This document shows, in pieces, positions 17,816 to 34,500 of a DNA stretch of 64,000 nt. A model generated the notes under the pieces. The model searched no databases and was not told the origin of the DNA. It worked only from the letters and a program-made list of their open reading frames with translations. Numbering within the stretch: position 1 is the stretch's first letter; every line of letters starts with the position of its first letter. Location of the stretch: assembly GCF_024741795.1 (NCBI RefSeq), contig NZ_CP102950.1:1116001-1180000 (forward strand), written 5' to 3'. The translations under genes were made by a program, and so were the position numbers. The DNA comes from Arthrobacter sp. CJ23. GTDB taxonomy: Bacteria > Actinomycetota > Actinomycetes > Actinomycetales > Micrococcaceae.

Positions 17816-18817
17816 TCATCCTGCCGTGGTTTCCTCAACAAGCACGGACGTGCCATCGACGCGCAACCAAATGCTCTCATTCGTATTTCCGATTGACCTC
17901 ATAATCGTCTTGCCAAGCCCGATGGTTCCAGAACGGGACCCATTCACACGCCACCGAACTTTCTGAGTCTGTCCCCGGAACGTTACGTCCAAGAATCCAT
18001 CGTTTGCTGGCAAGGCAAATTTTGATCGTGCGGGAATTCTTAGGTTGGAATTGGCGCGGTCCTTCTGGGTGATGACCTGAGACTCGATCAGGGCTCGGTG
18101 GTCAGTCGTTTCCGGTCCCGATTTGCGAAGGTTTGCAATCGGCCGGATTTCGGCGATGCTCGGCGTGACCACGTGTCTAGCCTCTGCCGCCAACTCATTC
18201 TGCCCCGCCTTCCTAAGAATTATTTTGTATCCTCCAAGACCATGGCGTTTGTTGCCGCCGGCGACTTTGACATTCGCGAATGGGGCAACATGGTCGTGGT
18301 CGTGGAGCGCGCGGCGAATAGAAGGTGGGACTGCCGCAGCAAATGTTCGCAACATGAGAGATTCCATCGCAGCGGGGTCATTTGCGGCAGCATAGTGCAC
18401 GTATAGGTCCTCGAGCCCGGACAACGTCTTCAGCCACCAGCCACCTGAATGCGGTGCACGCTGTCCGATGCGCGTCCTGTAAAACTGGTCGACCCGCGTT
18501 TGAACCGATGTCCCCGCAAGCCCGATGTACAAGATGGCGGACTGCGGGATCCAGAAGTCGCCGATTCTGTCGGCCAATTCATCTGTTGTGGCGGACCTGC
18601 CGTCGATGGTTACTGAAGGGCATGTGGCCTTGAGCAGGTCAAAAGCTTGCTGGGATGGCCGATACGACGTCATGAGACCGATTGAGTCATTGAGATCAGA
18701 TGTCGATGCGATGGCGTAAATGCCGGGTTCGTTCAGCGGAACCTTCTCGTCCCACCGTGCGACGCCGTCGAACCTTAGCCCGCATTTATCAAAAAGCTCT
18801 CCCACTGAAATCGTCAT
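17816..18817 (-). CDS. GIY-YIG-like nuclease-domain protein
   Basis: The 333-aa protein shows the two motifs of the GIY-YIG nuclease fold: PGIYAIAS (GIY at 32-34) and AILYIGLAG (YIG at 97-99), with a large insert between them, then the expected catalytic Arg in TRVDQFYRTRIGQR (residues 107-120). A Glu in AMESLMLRTF (about 153) could be the metal ligand. The C-terminal half (from about 250) is unassigned and may bind DNA. It is divergent from the PLD-DUF3427 helicase with 74 bases between starts, so the two may share a control region. Confidence 0.65.
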   Translation of the reverse strand: MTISVGELFDKCGLRFDGVARWDEKVPLNEPGIYAIASTSDLNDSIGLMTSYRPSQQAFDLLKATCPSVTIDGRSATTDELADRIGDFWIPQSAILYIGLAGTSVQTRVDQFYRTRIGQRAPHSGGWWLKTLSGLEDLYVHYAAANDPAAMESLMLRTFAAAVPPSIRRALHDHDHVAPFANVKVAGGNKRHGLGGYKIILRKAGQNELAAEARHVVTPSIAEIRPIANLRKSGPETTDHRALIESQVITQKDRANSNLRIPARSKFALPANDGFLDVTFRGQTQKVRWRVNGSRSGTIGLGKTIMRSIGNTNESIWLRVDGTSVLVEETTAG

Positions 18818-18891
18818 GGAAACAGAATATGGCGCGGGTCCGACATTCAGAGGCGTTGGTCATTGTCGCCCCCACCAAATAGCCTGGCGAA

Positions 18892-21800
18892 GTGAATACA
18901 TTCGATGGGGGACCGGCAGACTCGCACCTGGCCGAGGGACTGTACGAACTCCTGCACACCGAGGAACTCGCATCCAGGCTGACGCTAGTACCCGAGCTCC
19001 AGCCGTCGGTCGCAGACGTGGACAGCGAAGACACTCCGGACATCCTGTCGCGCCACGTAGCCGACGCTGTCCGCCAAGCTCTCACAATGGCCAAACCCGA
19101 GGACCGAGTGGCACTGGCCAACCGCCTCCTCAACGAAATCCAGCATGCGGACCGCATCACCGAGGGCCCCACGCGGCTTCTGTCCCTCCACCGCCCGGAC
19201 GCGCTCAAACGGCGCCAACTCCGCCGCCCCGCCACACCTCTGTCAGACTCGGCACTCCTGACCAACAGTAAGGACGAGCCCAACCTCGCAGCCGAGCTCC
19301 GGACCGAGATCGAGTCCGCCAATACGGTGGACCTGCTCTGCGCCTTTGTGCGTTGGACGGGCCTCCGGCTCCTCCAACCGGCCCTGGAGCAACTCCAGGA
19401 ACGCGGCGTCAAATTCAGGGTCCTCACCACCACGTACATGGGGGCCACAGAGCGCCGTGCCATTGACGAACTCGTCCACCGCTACGGCGCCGAGGTGAAG
19501 ATCAACTACGAAACCCAGGCCACACGGCTCCACGCCAAGGCATGGCTCTTCCGGAGGAACTCCGGCTTCGATACCGCCTACGTGGGCAGTTCCAACCTCA
19601 GCCAAGCCGCGCTTCTCGACGGCCTCGAGTGGAATGTGCGGCTCAGCGCCGTTGGCACCCCCGCACTCCTGAAGAAGTTCGAGGTGACCTTCGACAGCTA
19701 TTGGGAACAGAAGGCCTTCCAGAGTTACGATCCGGAGCGCGACGGTGCCAAGTTGGACGCAGCTCTCGAACGGAACGGCGGACGTCGCACCCAGGCTCCG
19801 GACGCTGGCACCGGGTTGGAGGTCCAGCCTTTCCTCCACCAAGAAGAGATGCTTGAAGACCTGGAAGCCGAGCGTTCCAAGGGATTTAACCGCAACCTCC
19901 TGGTAGCCGCCACGGGTACCGGCAAGACCGTCATCGCAGCGCTGGACTACAAGCGGCTCTGCGAAGGTGCCGGCCGGAACCTGACGCTGCTGTTTGTTGC
20001 TCACCGCCAGGAGATCCTGAAGCAGTCGCTCCGCACGTACCGCGACGTCATGCAGGACGGCGCCTTTGGCGAGCTTTACGTCGGAGAGCACAAGCCAAAG
20101 CAGTGGAAACACGTCTTCGCCTCCGTCCAATCGCTCGCATCCATCGGAATCCAGAACCTCAAGCCGGAACAGTTCGACGTCATCGTCATCGATGAGTTCC
20201 ACCACGCCATGGCGCCCACTTACAAGCAGCTGCTCGACTATCTCCGACCACAGCAGCTCCTGGGGCTGACTGCGACGCCGGAACGCGGCGACGGCGGCGA
20301 TGTCGCCAAGGAATTCTTCGACGGCCGCACCGCCAGCGAGCTACGGCTCTGGGACGCCTTGGACGCCGACCTCCTGGTGCCATTCCACTACTTTGGGGTG
20401 TCCGACGACGTCGACCTCAGCCAGGTCGAATGGAAGCGCGGCAACTACGACACCGCCCAGCTGGACCGCCTGTACACGGGCAACGATGCCCGCGCCGCCA
20501 AGGTGATCCGCGAGCTGCGGGACAAGGTCACCGGCACCGACCACATGCGCGCCATCGGGTTCTGCGTCTCGGTGCAGCACGCCCACTACATGGCCGAGGT
20601 GTTCAACCGTGCGGGGATCACTTCAGTCGCCGTTCACGGAGGGACCGACGACGCCGAACGCGCCCTTGCGCTGAACAGGCTCCTTGAGAGGGAGATCAAC
20701 TGTATCTTCGCTGTCGACCTGTTCAACGAGGGTCTTGACCTTCCGCAAGTCGATACGATCCTCATGCTCCGCCCCACGCAGAGCGCCACGATCTTCCTGC
20801 AGCAGCTGGGGCGCGGCCTCCGGAGGGCCGACGACAAGGCCGTACTCACCGTTCTCGACTTCATTGGCCAGCAGCACCGTGAGTTCCGCTTTGATCTCCG
20901 ATACCGGGCGCTGACCGGCTATGGCCGCAAGAAGCTGGAGAGGGCTGTGGAGGACGAGTTCCCGTTCCTGCCGTCGGGCTCGCAGATCGTGCTGGACCGG
21001 GTGGCCCAGAAGGTTGTGCTGGACAACATCCAGGCGCAGCTGCGCTTCAACAGGCGGCAGTTGATCCGCGACATAGCCTCCCACCGGGAGGTCCAGTTGG
21101 CAGACTACCTGCGCGAGTCCGGGCATGAACTGAAGACGATCTACCGGTCCACGAAGGATTCATGGACTGAATACCTACGCCAGGCCGAGCTGATCCAGGG
21201 CTTCTCGCCGTTCGAGGCAGAGCTGAAGGACCGGCATTTTGATCTGTCGGCGGCCGATGAGAAGAAGCTCCTCGGACGCATGGCTGCCTTCATTCACGTG
21301 GACGATCCGGAACGCGCCGATGCCTATTCGATGCTGGTCACGCCGGAGGCGCCCCGCTACGCGGAGCTCGGACCTCGTGATCAGACCTTCGCAAGAATGC
21401 TGTTCTACACGCTCTGGAACGACGGCGGCGGTTTCGCAACGTACGACGCCGGCCTGGACTATCTCCGCGGCTATCAGTTTGTCTGCAGCGAAATCCGCCA
21501 GCTCGTGAAGCTCGGTACGGCGGCTTCTAGGCACGCGGCCAAGGGGCTCGGCGCAGGACTGCAGCACATCCCACTGCTGTCACATGCGACGTACCGGCGC
21601 GAGGAGATCTTGGCCGCCCTGCAGTTCGGGTCCTTGGAGCTCGGCAAGAACGTCCAGCATCGTGAAGGCGTGGCCTGGTGCCCGGCAACTTCCACGGACG
21701 CCTTCTTCGTGACGCTTAACAAAGACGACAAGAAGCACTCGGTGACAACCATGTACAGGGACTTCGCGATCAGCCCGGAGTTGTTCCATTGGGAGTCGCA

Positions 21801-22047
21801 GAACAACACTTCTCCGTCCAGCCTGGTTGGCAGACGATACCTTAACCGGTCAGCCCACGGCTCGCAGATGGTGCTCTTCACCCGTGACACGGCCGAAGAC
21901 GAGACGGGCCTGACCGTCCCATATACCTGCCTTGGTCAGGTGGACTACGTCCAGCACTCGGGCGAGAGACCAATAGCCATCACCTGGAAGCTGCACCGGC
22001 AGATGCCTGCTGACGTTTACGCGACGGCGGCAGCAGTGGCGCAATGA
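18892..22047 (+). CDS. PLD-DEAD/DEAH helicase with DUF3427 (restriction-type)
   Basis: The 1051-aa protein has three parts. First, a phospholipase-D-type nuclease domain with a HxK motif (RLHAKAWLF, His214/Lys216) and YVGSSNLS about twenty residues on. Second, a superfamily 2 helicase with Walker A ATGTGKT near 340-346, DEFHHA near 433-438, and motif VI in LQQLGRGLRRADDK near 637-650. Third, a C-terminal DUF3427-like region from about 850 to the end. Proteins of this build act like single-chain restriction or defence helicase-nucleases. It starts at a GTG with no strong ribosome site. A terminator follows about 110 bases after the stop, so it is a separate unit from the downstream operon. Confidence 0.88.
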   Translation: MNTFDGGPADSHLAEGLYELLHTEELASRLTLVPELQPSVADVDSEDTPDILSRHVADAVRQALTMAKPEDRVALANRLLNEIQHADRITEGPTRLLSLHRPDALKRRQLRRPATPLSDSALLTNSKDEPNLAAELRTEIESANTVDLLCAFVRWTGLRLLQPALEQLQERGVKFRVLTTTYMGATERRAIDELVHRYGAEVKINYETQATRLHAKAWLFRRNSGFDTAYVGSSNLSQAALLDGLEWNVRLSAVGTPALLKKFEVTFDSYWEQKAFQSYDPERDGAKLDAALERNGGRRTQAPDAGTGLEVQPFLHQEEMLEDLEAERSKGFNRNLLVAATGTGKTVIAALDYKRLCEGAGRNLTLLFVAHRQEILKQSLRTYRDVMQDGAFGELYVGEHKPKQWKHVFASVQSLASIGIQNLKPEQFDVIVIDEFHHAMAPTYKQLLDYLRPQQLLGLTATPERGDGGDVAKEFFDGRTASELRLWDALDADLLVPFHYFGVSDDVDLSQVEWKRGNYDTAQLDRLYTGNDARAAKVIRELRDKVTGTDHMRAIGFCVSVQHAHYMAEVFNRAGITSVAVHGGTDDAERALALNRLLEREINCIFAVDLFNEGLDLPQVDTILMLRPTQSATIFLQQLGRGLRRADDKAVLTVLDFIGQQHREFRFDLRYRALTGYGRKKLERAVEDEFPFLPSGSQIVLDRVAQKVVLDNIQAQLRFNRRQLIRDIASHREVQLADYLRESGHELKTIYRSTKDSWTEYLRQAELIQGFSPFEAELKDRHFDLSAADEKKLLGRMAAFIHVDDPERADAYSMLVTPEAPRYAELGPRDQTFARMLFYTLWNDGGGFATYDAGLDYLRGYQFVCSEIRQLVKLGTAASRHAAKGLGAGLQHIPLLSHATYRREEILAALQFGSLELGKNVQHREGVAWCPATSTDAFFVTLNKDDKKHSVTTMYRDFAISPELFHWESQNNTSPSSLVGRRYLNRSAHGSQMVLFTRDTAEDETGLTVPYTCLGQVDYVQHSGERPIAITWKLHRQMPADVYATAAAVAQ

Positions 22048-22157
22048 AGACATCCCATTTCAAAGAATCTGGGACAGCAGAGCTCCTCGGCGGGCCCGTC
22101 CTGGTCGCTTGGTTGACAAGTGGTGCGTTTTGCCGCAAGCTTGATTTCAGCTCATTC

Positions 22158-22185
22158 CTCGTGCCCAAGCGGCGCGGGGTTTTTT
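22158..22185 (+). terminator. Rho-independent terminator after the PLD-DUF3427 helicase gene
   Basis: CTCGTGCC and GGCGCGGG pair as an 8-bp stem (two G-U pairs) around the loop CAAGC, followed by G and six T residues. It lies 111 bases past the helicase stop and separates it from the NYN-BRCT unit. The remaining bases between 22048 and 22348 show no gene. Confidence 0.65.
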
Positions 22186-22348
22186 CAATATTTGGGTAGA
22201 TTCCTATTTTGGAAATGCCCGTCGAATAGCTTTGCAACATGATCAGTACGACGAGCAGATCCTAGGAATCAATAGTCGCCTTCGATCTTCTCAACTAATT
22301 GCCGTCACGGTTCCGTGGCGGCTTCAGCTGTTAAAGGAGAGAAATAAA

Positions 22349-22945
22349 ATGGAGAAAATCGCAGTCTTCCTCGATTATTCGAACGTTCATTTGGTTGGGC
22401 ATGATCTATTCGCGAATCATTTCGACAGGTGGACTACCCACCTTTCCCCACGCATGGTAGCTGATCGAATAAGGGGTGCCAGAAGCAACGACTCCGAGCT
22501 CTCAAAGATTTTTCTCTATCGAGGAAGTCCGGACCGCATCCGCGATCCCGAAGCTACCAGACTGTTCCGAGGTGAGAAAGATCGCTGGGGCGCCGATGAA
22601 CTGATCAGTGCAACGTATCTGCCCATGTTGTACGGCGCCGGAAGGGAAAAGCCCAAGGAGGCCGGCGTGGACGTACGGCTCGGCTTGGACTTCGTGAAGG
22701 TTGCAGAAGCTCACAACTTCGAGACCATCGTGTTGTTCTCGGGTGACTGTGATCTCTTCCCCGCCGTTCAGGACGCCGTCAAGACGACAACACGGGTCGA
22801 GCTAGCGGCCTGGACAGACGGAACAGGGACGCCTGGCAACTTGCTTTCACATCAAGCCAAAAGAGACTTCCAGCTCTGGACCCATCGGCTAACTGAGGAC
22901 GATTTTTGGGATTGTCAGGGCACTCAAAGCCCGGCGGCAGCCTGA
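22349..22945 (+). CDS. NYN-domain (PIN-like) ribonuclease
   Basis: The 198-aa protein begins IAVFLDYSNVH, the first catalytic Asp strand of the NYN/PIN fold, and has VDVRLGLDFV and IVLFSGDCDLFPAVQDA, which supply the other acidic metal ligands. NYN proteins are Mg-dependent RNases or nucleases. The ATG at 22349 is chosen because AAGGAGAG stands just before it. The frame itself opens far upstream. A BRCT-like gene follows after 29 bases, probably co-transcribed. The pair sits between two large helicase units, so a role in the defence island is likely but inferred. Confidence 0.85.
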   Translation: MEKIAVFLDYSNVHLVGHDLFANHFDRWTTHLSPRMVADRIRGARSNDSELSKIFLYRGSPDRIRDPEATRLFRGEKDRWGADELISATYLPMLYGAGREKPKEAGVDVRLGLDFVKVAEAHNFETIVLFSGDCDLFPAVQDAVKTTTRVELAAWTDGTGTPGNLLSHQAKRDFQLWTHRLTEDDFWDCQGTQSPAAA

Positions 22946-22974
22946 AGCCTGAAATTCACGGAACGGAGGCAGAA

Positions 22975-23364
22975 ATGTACAAATATTCAGGATCATGTAG
23001 AGGCGAAGTTTCGACTCTGCGGGGTCAGACTGTTGCCATGACCGGGAAGGTCATGGTCCGGGGTGAGCACGTCGCCCGGGAGACTCTCGCCAAATTGCTC
23101 TTCACACATGGCGTTCGATTCAAGACCGACGTCACCGGTCAAATATCGCTGCTCGTCCATGGTGACTTGTCGGGACAAGGCGTTACGGACATGACGTTCG
23201 AGCTCAGCAAGAAGCTCCTGAACGTTTTGAACCAGGATTCACATGGCCATCACGTATGTGTGATCTCGTCGGCAGGCCTGACTGCGCTGATGGATGGAGG
23301 TGAGGCGCGATGTTTCCATGAGCATCTTGTCGAGCTTGCCAGGCGCTCGCGCCAGGCCACCTGA
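22975..23364 (+). CDS. BRCT-like domain protein
   Basis: The 129-aa protein contains a single BRCT-like module: LRGQTVAMTGKVMVRGEHVARE at the start (given here as the GKxVAxTG-type beta1-alpha1 unit), then LLFTHGVRFKTDVTGQISLLVHGD, where the G-x-x and the LVxGD features of NAD-ligase/RFC1-type BRCT domains appear, and ICVISSAGLTALM-like ending (here VCVISSAGLTALMDGG). Such domains often bind DNA 5'-phosphate ends or phosphoproteins. Start chosen by the GGAGG seven bases before ATG 22975. It follows the NYN gene closely and could target it to nicked DNA (inference). Confidence 0.7.
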   Translation: MYKYSGSCRGEVSTLRGQTVAMTGKVMVRGEHVARETLAKLLFTHGVRFKTDVTGQISLLVHGDLSGQGVTDMTFELSKKLLNVLNQDSHGHHVCVISSAGLTALMDGGEARCFHEHLVELARRSRQAT

Positions 23365-23447
23365 ACACAGAGCGTCGCAACTTCGGGAACCTCGCTGCCC
23401 GGCATAAGGTTACTTGAGTAATCAACTAGGAGGATGGGGATCCAGCG

Positions 23448-28633
<5,186 letters not shown>

Positions 28634-28637
<4 letters not shown>

Positions 28638-31507
28638 GTATTTCAACGGCCGAGGTAAGTTTCGCGGTTGGTTCATTGGTGTCGGCACGTGGTCGTGAAT
28701 GGGTGGTCCTGCCGGAAAGCGATCGCGATTTTCTTGTCCTCAGGCCGATTGGTGGGACTGACGATGACATTGCGGCGGTGATTCCCTCCCTGGAGAGTGT
28801 CAGCTCCGCGTCATTCGGATTGCCGAAAGCCAGCGATCTCGGCGATGACCGCAGTGCCCGGCTCCTACGCGATGCGCTGCGTATTGGCTTTCGCTCCAGC
28901 GGCGGACCCTTCCGATCTCTTGCAGGTTTGAATGTCTCTCCTCGCCCGTATCAGTTGGTGCCGCTCCTGCTTGCCCTGAGGCAGGATGTCGTCCGTCTCC
29001 TCGTCGCGGACGACGTCGGCATCGGCAAGACCATTGAAGCCGGCCTCATCGCCTCCGAGCTGCTCGCGCAGGGCGAGGCGAGCGGTCTCACTGTCCTCTG
29101 CCCGCCCAGCCTGGCGGAACAATGGCGGCAGGAGTTGTCTCAGAAATTCGGCATCGATGCAGAGTTGGTTCTTCCAGGGACAGCCCGGAAACTGCAGCGG
29201 GCCGCCGGCTACGACCAGTCCATTTTTGAGCACTTCAAGCACACCATCGTTTCCACTGACTTCATCAAGTCGGAATCAAAGCGCCACGATTTTCTCAGAA
29301 CGGCCCCAGACTTGGTCATCGTCGATGAGGCCCATGGCGTGTCTGCCGATGATTCAGGCAAGGGAGGTGCCGGCCGAACCCAGCGTTACGAGTTGGTCCG
29401 AGGCCTCGCCGATGACAAGGATCGCCACCTGATTCTGGTCACGGCGACCCCCCACTCCGGCAATGACGGCGCATTCCGCAACCTCATCGGCCTTCTGGAC
29501 GACAGCCTGAAAACGGCCGACTTGTCTGGCGAAGCTGGCAGGAAAAAACTCGCAGAGCACATGGTCCAGCGCCGTCGCGTGGATATCCGCAGCTACTTGG
29601 ACCAAGACACAAAATTCCCCAAGGACCGCGAGACAATCGAGGTCCCGTACAAATTGTCCAAGGAACACCGCGCGTTCTTCGATGCCGTCCTGGACTACGT
29701 CCGCGGACGTGTGCAGGACAAAACTGGGACAAAGCTGGAACAACGAATTCGCTGGTGGTCAGCGTTGGCTCTGCTGCGTTCCATGGCTTCTTCCCCGGCC
29801 GCGGCTGCTGCAACGCTGAACACACGCGCAGTGGCCGATGAGTCTGAGTCGGATGCAGTGGCCGAGAAGCGTGGCATGACGCTGGTGATGGATCAGGTTG
29901 AGGACGATGGCGGTGAGGGAATCGACATCATCCCGGGTTCCAGGCCAGATGGTCTTGATGAGACGTCGCGCGAGAAATCTCTGCTCAACAAATTCCGGTC
30001 CACAGCTCGGGAGCTGGCTCAAGAACCGGCAACGGACGCCAAGCTCCAGCTGCTGCTGACGAAAGTCCAGCAATTGGTCAAGGACGGGTACCAACCCATC
30101 GTATTCTGCCGATTCATCCACACGGCCCACTATGTTGCCGACTTCCTACGCCAGTCGCTGAAGAAGAAATTCGACGTCGAAGTTGTCACGGGGGAGCTTC
30201 CCTCCGAGGAACGGGCGGCGCGTATAGCGACGCAGGCCGAGCGGGCCGGGGATACGCCGAAGGTCTTGATTGCCACCGACTGCCTTTCCGAGGGCGTCAA
30301 CCTTCAGGAGGGCTACCAAGCGGTGGTCCACTACGACCTTGCGTGGAACCCCACCCGTCACGAACAACGCGAAGGGCGCGTGGATCGCTTCGGCCAGCTT
30401 GCCGAGAAGGTCCGTGCCCTCACGCTCTATGGCGATGACAACGGCATTGATGGCATCGTTCTCAACGTTCTGTTGCGTAAGCATGAGAGCATACGCAGAG
30501 ACCTGGGTATTAGTGTTCCAGTGCCGCCCCGAAGCGACCAGATTCTTTCGGCCCTGCTGGAAGGAATTCTGATGCGAGGCAAAGACGGCGACCAGTTGGA
30601 GCTCTTCAGCATGACGCCCGAGGCCGAACAGCTCGAGGCTGAGTGGCGAAGCAGCGCGCAAGAGGAAACCACGAGTCGCTCAAGGTTTGCCCATAACACC
30701 GTCCGACCGGACCAAGTGCAGGCTGTGGTGGAAGCTGCCCGTCGGAGCCTTGGCGATCCAGAAGACGTTGCCGACTTTGTCCGCGCGGCACTGGAGGAAA
30801 CCGGCGCCCATATTGCGGACACGGCAGACGGGTTCACTGCCGAGCTGACGGCCGCCGTACCTGGCATCCGGAACGCCTTGGGAATGGGCCCAGCCAACGG
30901 ACATAAACCCATGAAGTTCGCGAAGGATTTCCCGACTCCTCGTAGTACTTCGGTGCTGGTGCGCACGGATCCAATTGTTGCCGCAGCGGCTCAATACGTC
31001 TTGAACTCCGCATTGGATGAGCAGCTGTCTGGCAAAGAGCGACCTGCTCGCCGATGCGGCTTCATCAGAACCAACGACGTCGAAAAACTCACCACCGCGC
31101 TGCTGGTCCGGTTCCGCACGAAGTTGGTTCTGCCTGCCAGGCTCGGTGACCGAACGGACATGGCGGAGGAAGCACGGATCGTCGCGTTCACGGGCTCCCC
31201 GCAGAACCCAGTCTGGTTGGACGAGGACCAGGTTGAACAACTCTTGCTGTCAAAGCCGGCCGCCAACGCCCCGGATGCGGAGAACATGATGTCAAAAATC
31301 CTTGGACACCTTCCATTGCTGACGGACACTCTGAACGGGAAAGCCCAGCAAGTGGCGGAAGAAATCCGCGATGCTCACCGCGAAGTACGCATTGTGGCCC
31401 GAGGCGAACGTGCCGGCCAGCTCGGTATCCGGGGCCTGAGTGTTGAGGCGAATCTTCCTGTGGACATTCTGGGCGTGTACGTCTACAGCCCGGCTGGAGG
31501 CAACTAA
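28634..31507 (+). CDS. SNF2-family helicase (DrmD-like)
   Basis: The 957-aa protein is a Swi2/Snf2 translocase: ADDVGIGKTIEAGL (Walker A, about 125-138), VIVDEAH (about 227-233), TATPHSG (motif III), and in the second lobe ATDCLSEGVNLQEG and HEQREGRVDRFGQ (motifs V and VI, about 550-590). The size and order next to an Eco57I-type methylase fit DISARM DrmD. The GTG start overlaps the stop of the previous gene (GTGA), and its own stop overlaps the methylase ATG (TAATG), so all three are translated together. It probably moves along double-stranded DNA to let the complex tell methylated host DNA from foreign DNA (inference from DISARM). Confidence 0.88.
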
Positions 31508-34500
31508 TGAGCACGGCTTTTCAGGCGATTTCAGTTGTAGGCGGCGTTGTTCCGCCATCGCTGTTGGGCAGGATCCAGGCTGGCGAGGTTAACGACACCA
31601 AGAGCACGGACCCCGGCAGCTACCATCTTGCAGGCACTGAGACAGTTCGCGATGCAGCGTCCCGGTCTTGGAGTTACTTGCAAACTGCATGGCATTCATG
31701 GCGGGAGCTGGACGCCAGGAAGCGTCCCGAAGGTCGTGGTGCGGGCACTGGCGATGCCCGGCAAAAGTGGCTCCTGGTACTGTTGCGGGAGTTTGGCTAT
31801 GGCCAGGTACCGGCAACAACAGGTGGCCTGCAGATCGGCGAGGCTGTGTATCCCGTGTCCCATCGCTGGGAGTCAGTTCCCATTCATTTGTTGGGGCCCG
31901 GCGTTGACTTGGACAAACGGAATCCGGGCGTGGAAGGTGCAGCCAGGGCGCCGCAAGCCATGGTGCAGGAATTCCTGAACAGAGAAGACGGATATCTCTG
32001 GGCTATCCTCAGCAACGGCCTCAAACTGCGGCTGCTGCGGGACTCGACCGCCCTTGCAGGGTCGGCCTATATCGAGTTCGATCTGGAAACCATTTTCGAT
32101 TCTGATCTCTATCCCGAATTCCAGCTTCTTTGGCAGCTTTGCCATCAGTCCCGCCTGGACCAGAAGGGTGGAGTGGAGGCGCCGCCGGCCGATTGCTGGT
32201 TGGAGTTGTGGCGGAATGAGTCTGTTGACGCGGGTGCCCGTGCTCTGGACAAGCTGGGTGTGGGAGTAGAAAGGGCTCTTAGTCATTTGGGCACCGGCTT
32301 CTTGCAGCACCCAAGCAACACCTGGCTGGTAGAGGCGCTTCACAGCGGCGAACTCAGCCACAGGGAGTTTCACAAAGCTCTGCTGAGGACGGCCTACCGG
32401 CTGTTGTTCTGCTTCGTGGTGGAGGACCGGAACGCTCTTCTGATCCCCGATGCGCCCGTCCAGGCACGCGAACGCTATGCCAAGTACTTCTCCACCCAGC
32501 GCCTGCGCAAGCTCTCCAGAACCCGCGACGGCGGTCCTCACCCGGACCTGTGGCGCACTCAGAAACTGGTGCTCGGAGCGCTGGGCGGCGAGGGCCTCGA
32601 GGCTTTAGCCCTCCCCGCGCTGGGTGGTCTATTTGATCCCGATCCGCGCGCGAAGAAGTTGGAACACCAGCCGCACGCTGACCTGCTGCTCGGTACAGAT
32701 ATGGCAAATCAGGACTTCCTCAGAGCGATCCGGAGCTTGGGCTGGGTTATTGGCAAGGGAGATCGGCTTCAGCCCGTTGACTACCGACACCTGGGCGCAG
32801 AAGAGCTCGGTTCGGTATATGAATCGCTGCTGGAGCTCGTGCCGCGCCCCGACCCGGAAACGCGAAGCTTCGAGTTGGTCCGGCTGTCCGGTAACGACCG
32901 GAAGACTACTGGTTCGTACTACACGCCACCCAGCCTCGTTTCCGCACTGTTGGACACCGCTTTGGATCCGCTCATCGATGAGGCCGTCAATGGCGGCAAG
33001 GACGCTGAGGATTCAGAGACCCGCCTACTGGCGTTGACAGTGTGCGACCCCGCATCCGGCTCGGGCGGCTTCCTCGTCGCAGCCGCGCGCCGCATCGCCC
33101 GTCGACTGGCCGAAGTGCGAGCCGGTGAGAATGAACCAACGCCCGACGCTATCCAGCATGCCCTGCACGACGTCGTTGAGCGCTGCATCTACGGCGTGGA
33201 CATGAATGACCTCGCCGCCGAACTGGCCAAGGTGTCTCTATGGTTGGAAGCAATGGAGCCGGGCAAACCCCTTGGATTCCTGGATGCCCGCATCAAGATC
33301 GGCAACAGCCTCCTGGGAACGACGCCCGCGCTGTTGGCCGTGGGAGTGCCGGATGAAGCGTTTGGCGTTTTGGAAGGCGACGAGAAGAAGTACGCCGCCG
33401 AGGTCAAAAAGCGGAACAAGCTCGAGCGGCCGAAGGCCGGAAGCCGCTTTGGCGAACTCGGTCAAGAGACCTTCAGCCTTGGAAGCACGGCATCAGGATT
33501 CGCAGGGATCATCGGAGACCGACTTGCCCTGGTCAAGCCTGTCTCCAGTGCTGCCGAAGCGCGTTCCCGCGCCAAACAGTACGCGGCTTTTGATAATTCC
33601 GCTGATATGGAACAAAAGCGCCTCCACGCGGACGCCTGGTGCTCAGCGTTCGTCTGGCCGCTAAACGCTCATGAAGCCGAACCGCCGACATCCTCCATCG
33701 TCCGTCAGCTGGGCGATGCAGGCGAGGCAGCCGGCTATGCCGGCACTGTCTCTAAAATCAAACAACTTTCACTGGAATATCGTTTCTTCCACTGGCATCT
33801 GGAGTTCCCCGAAGTGTTCGGGGACCCTGAATCCGGGGATGACGTCGGAGCTGAGGGCTGGCCCGGCGGCTTCTCCTGCATGCTGGGCAACCCGCCATGG
33901 GAGCACATCGAGCTCAAGGAACAGGAGTTCTTTGCCGCCCACAATCCTGAAATTGCCGCTGCAGCGGGTGCCAAACGAAAGAAGCTGATATCCGAATTAT
34001 TTGCTTCGGATCCAATTCTCGACGGACAGTTCCGCTCGCGAAAACGTGAGATCGATGGTCTGCGGCATTTTGCTTCCGTCTCGGGGCGCTATCCCTTTAC
34101 TGGACGAGGCCGTGTGAAGACTGATCCCATCTTTGCTGAGCTGTTTCGCTCAATGACCCACCCGGATGGACGCACTGGAATCATTGTCCCCACGGGCATT
34201 GCAACGGATCACACAACTCAGTACTTCTTCAAGAATTTGGTTGAGACGGGCACCGTGGCTGCGCTCTATGATTTCGAGAACGCCAGACCCATATTCGAAG
34301 GCGTCCATCGGAGCTTCAAATTCTGTTTGCTCACTATGGCTGGGCGGCTGGCTAAAGAAGAAGTGGCGTCATTTGCCTTCTTCCTGCATGACCCCGCGGA
34401 TATATCCGTCTCGGAGTTCGCTCTGACCCCCGAGGAGATCAAGCTCATCAACCCCAACACCGGTACGCTTCCCATTTTCCGTACACGTCGTGACGCGGAA

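Noticed and set aside
18789-20205. Long minus-strand frames inside the PLD-DUF3427 helicase gene
   Set aside because: They run antisense to motif-rich coding sequence and have no recognisable motif or ribosome site.
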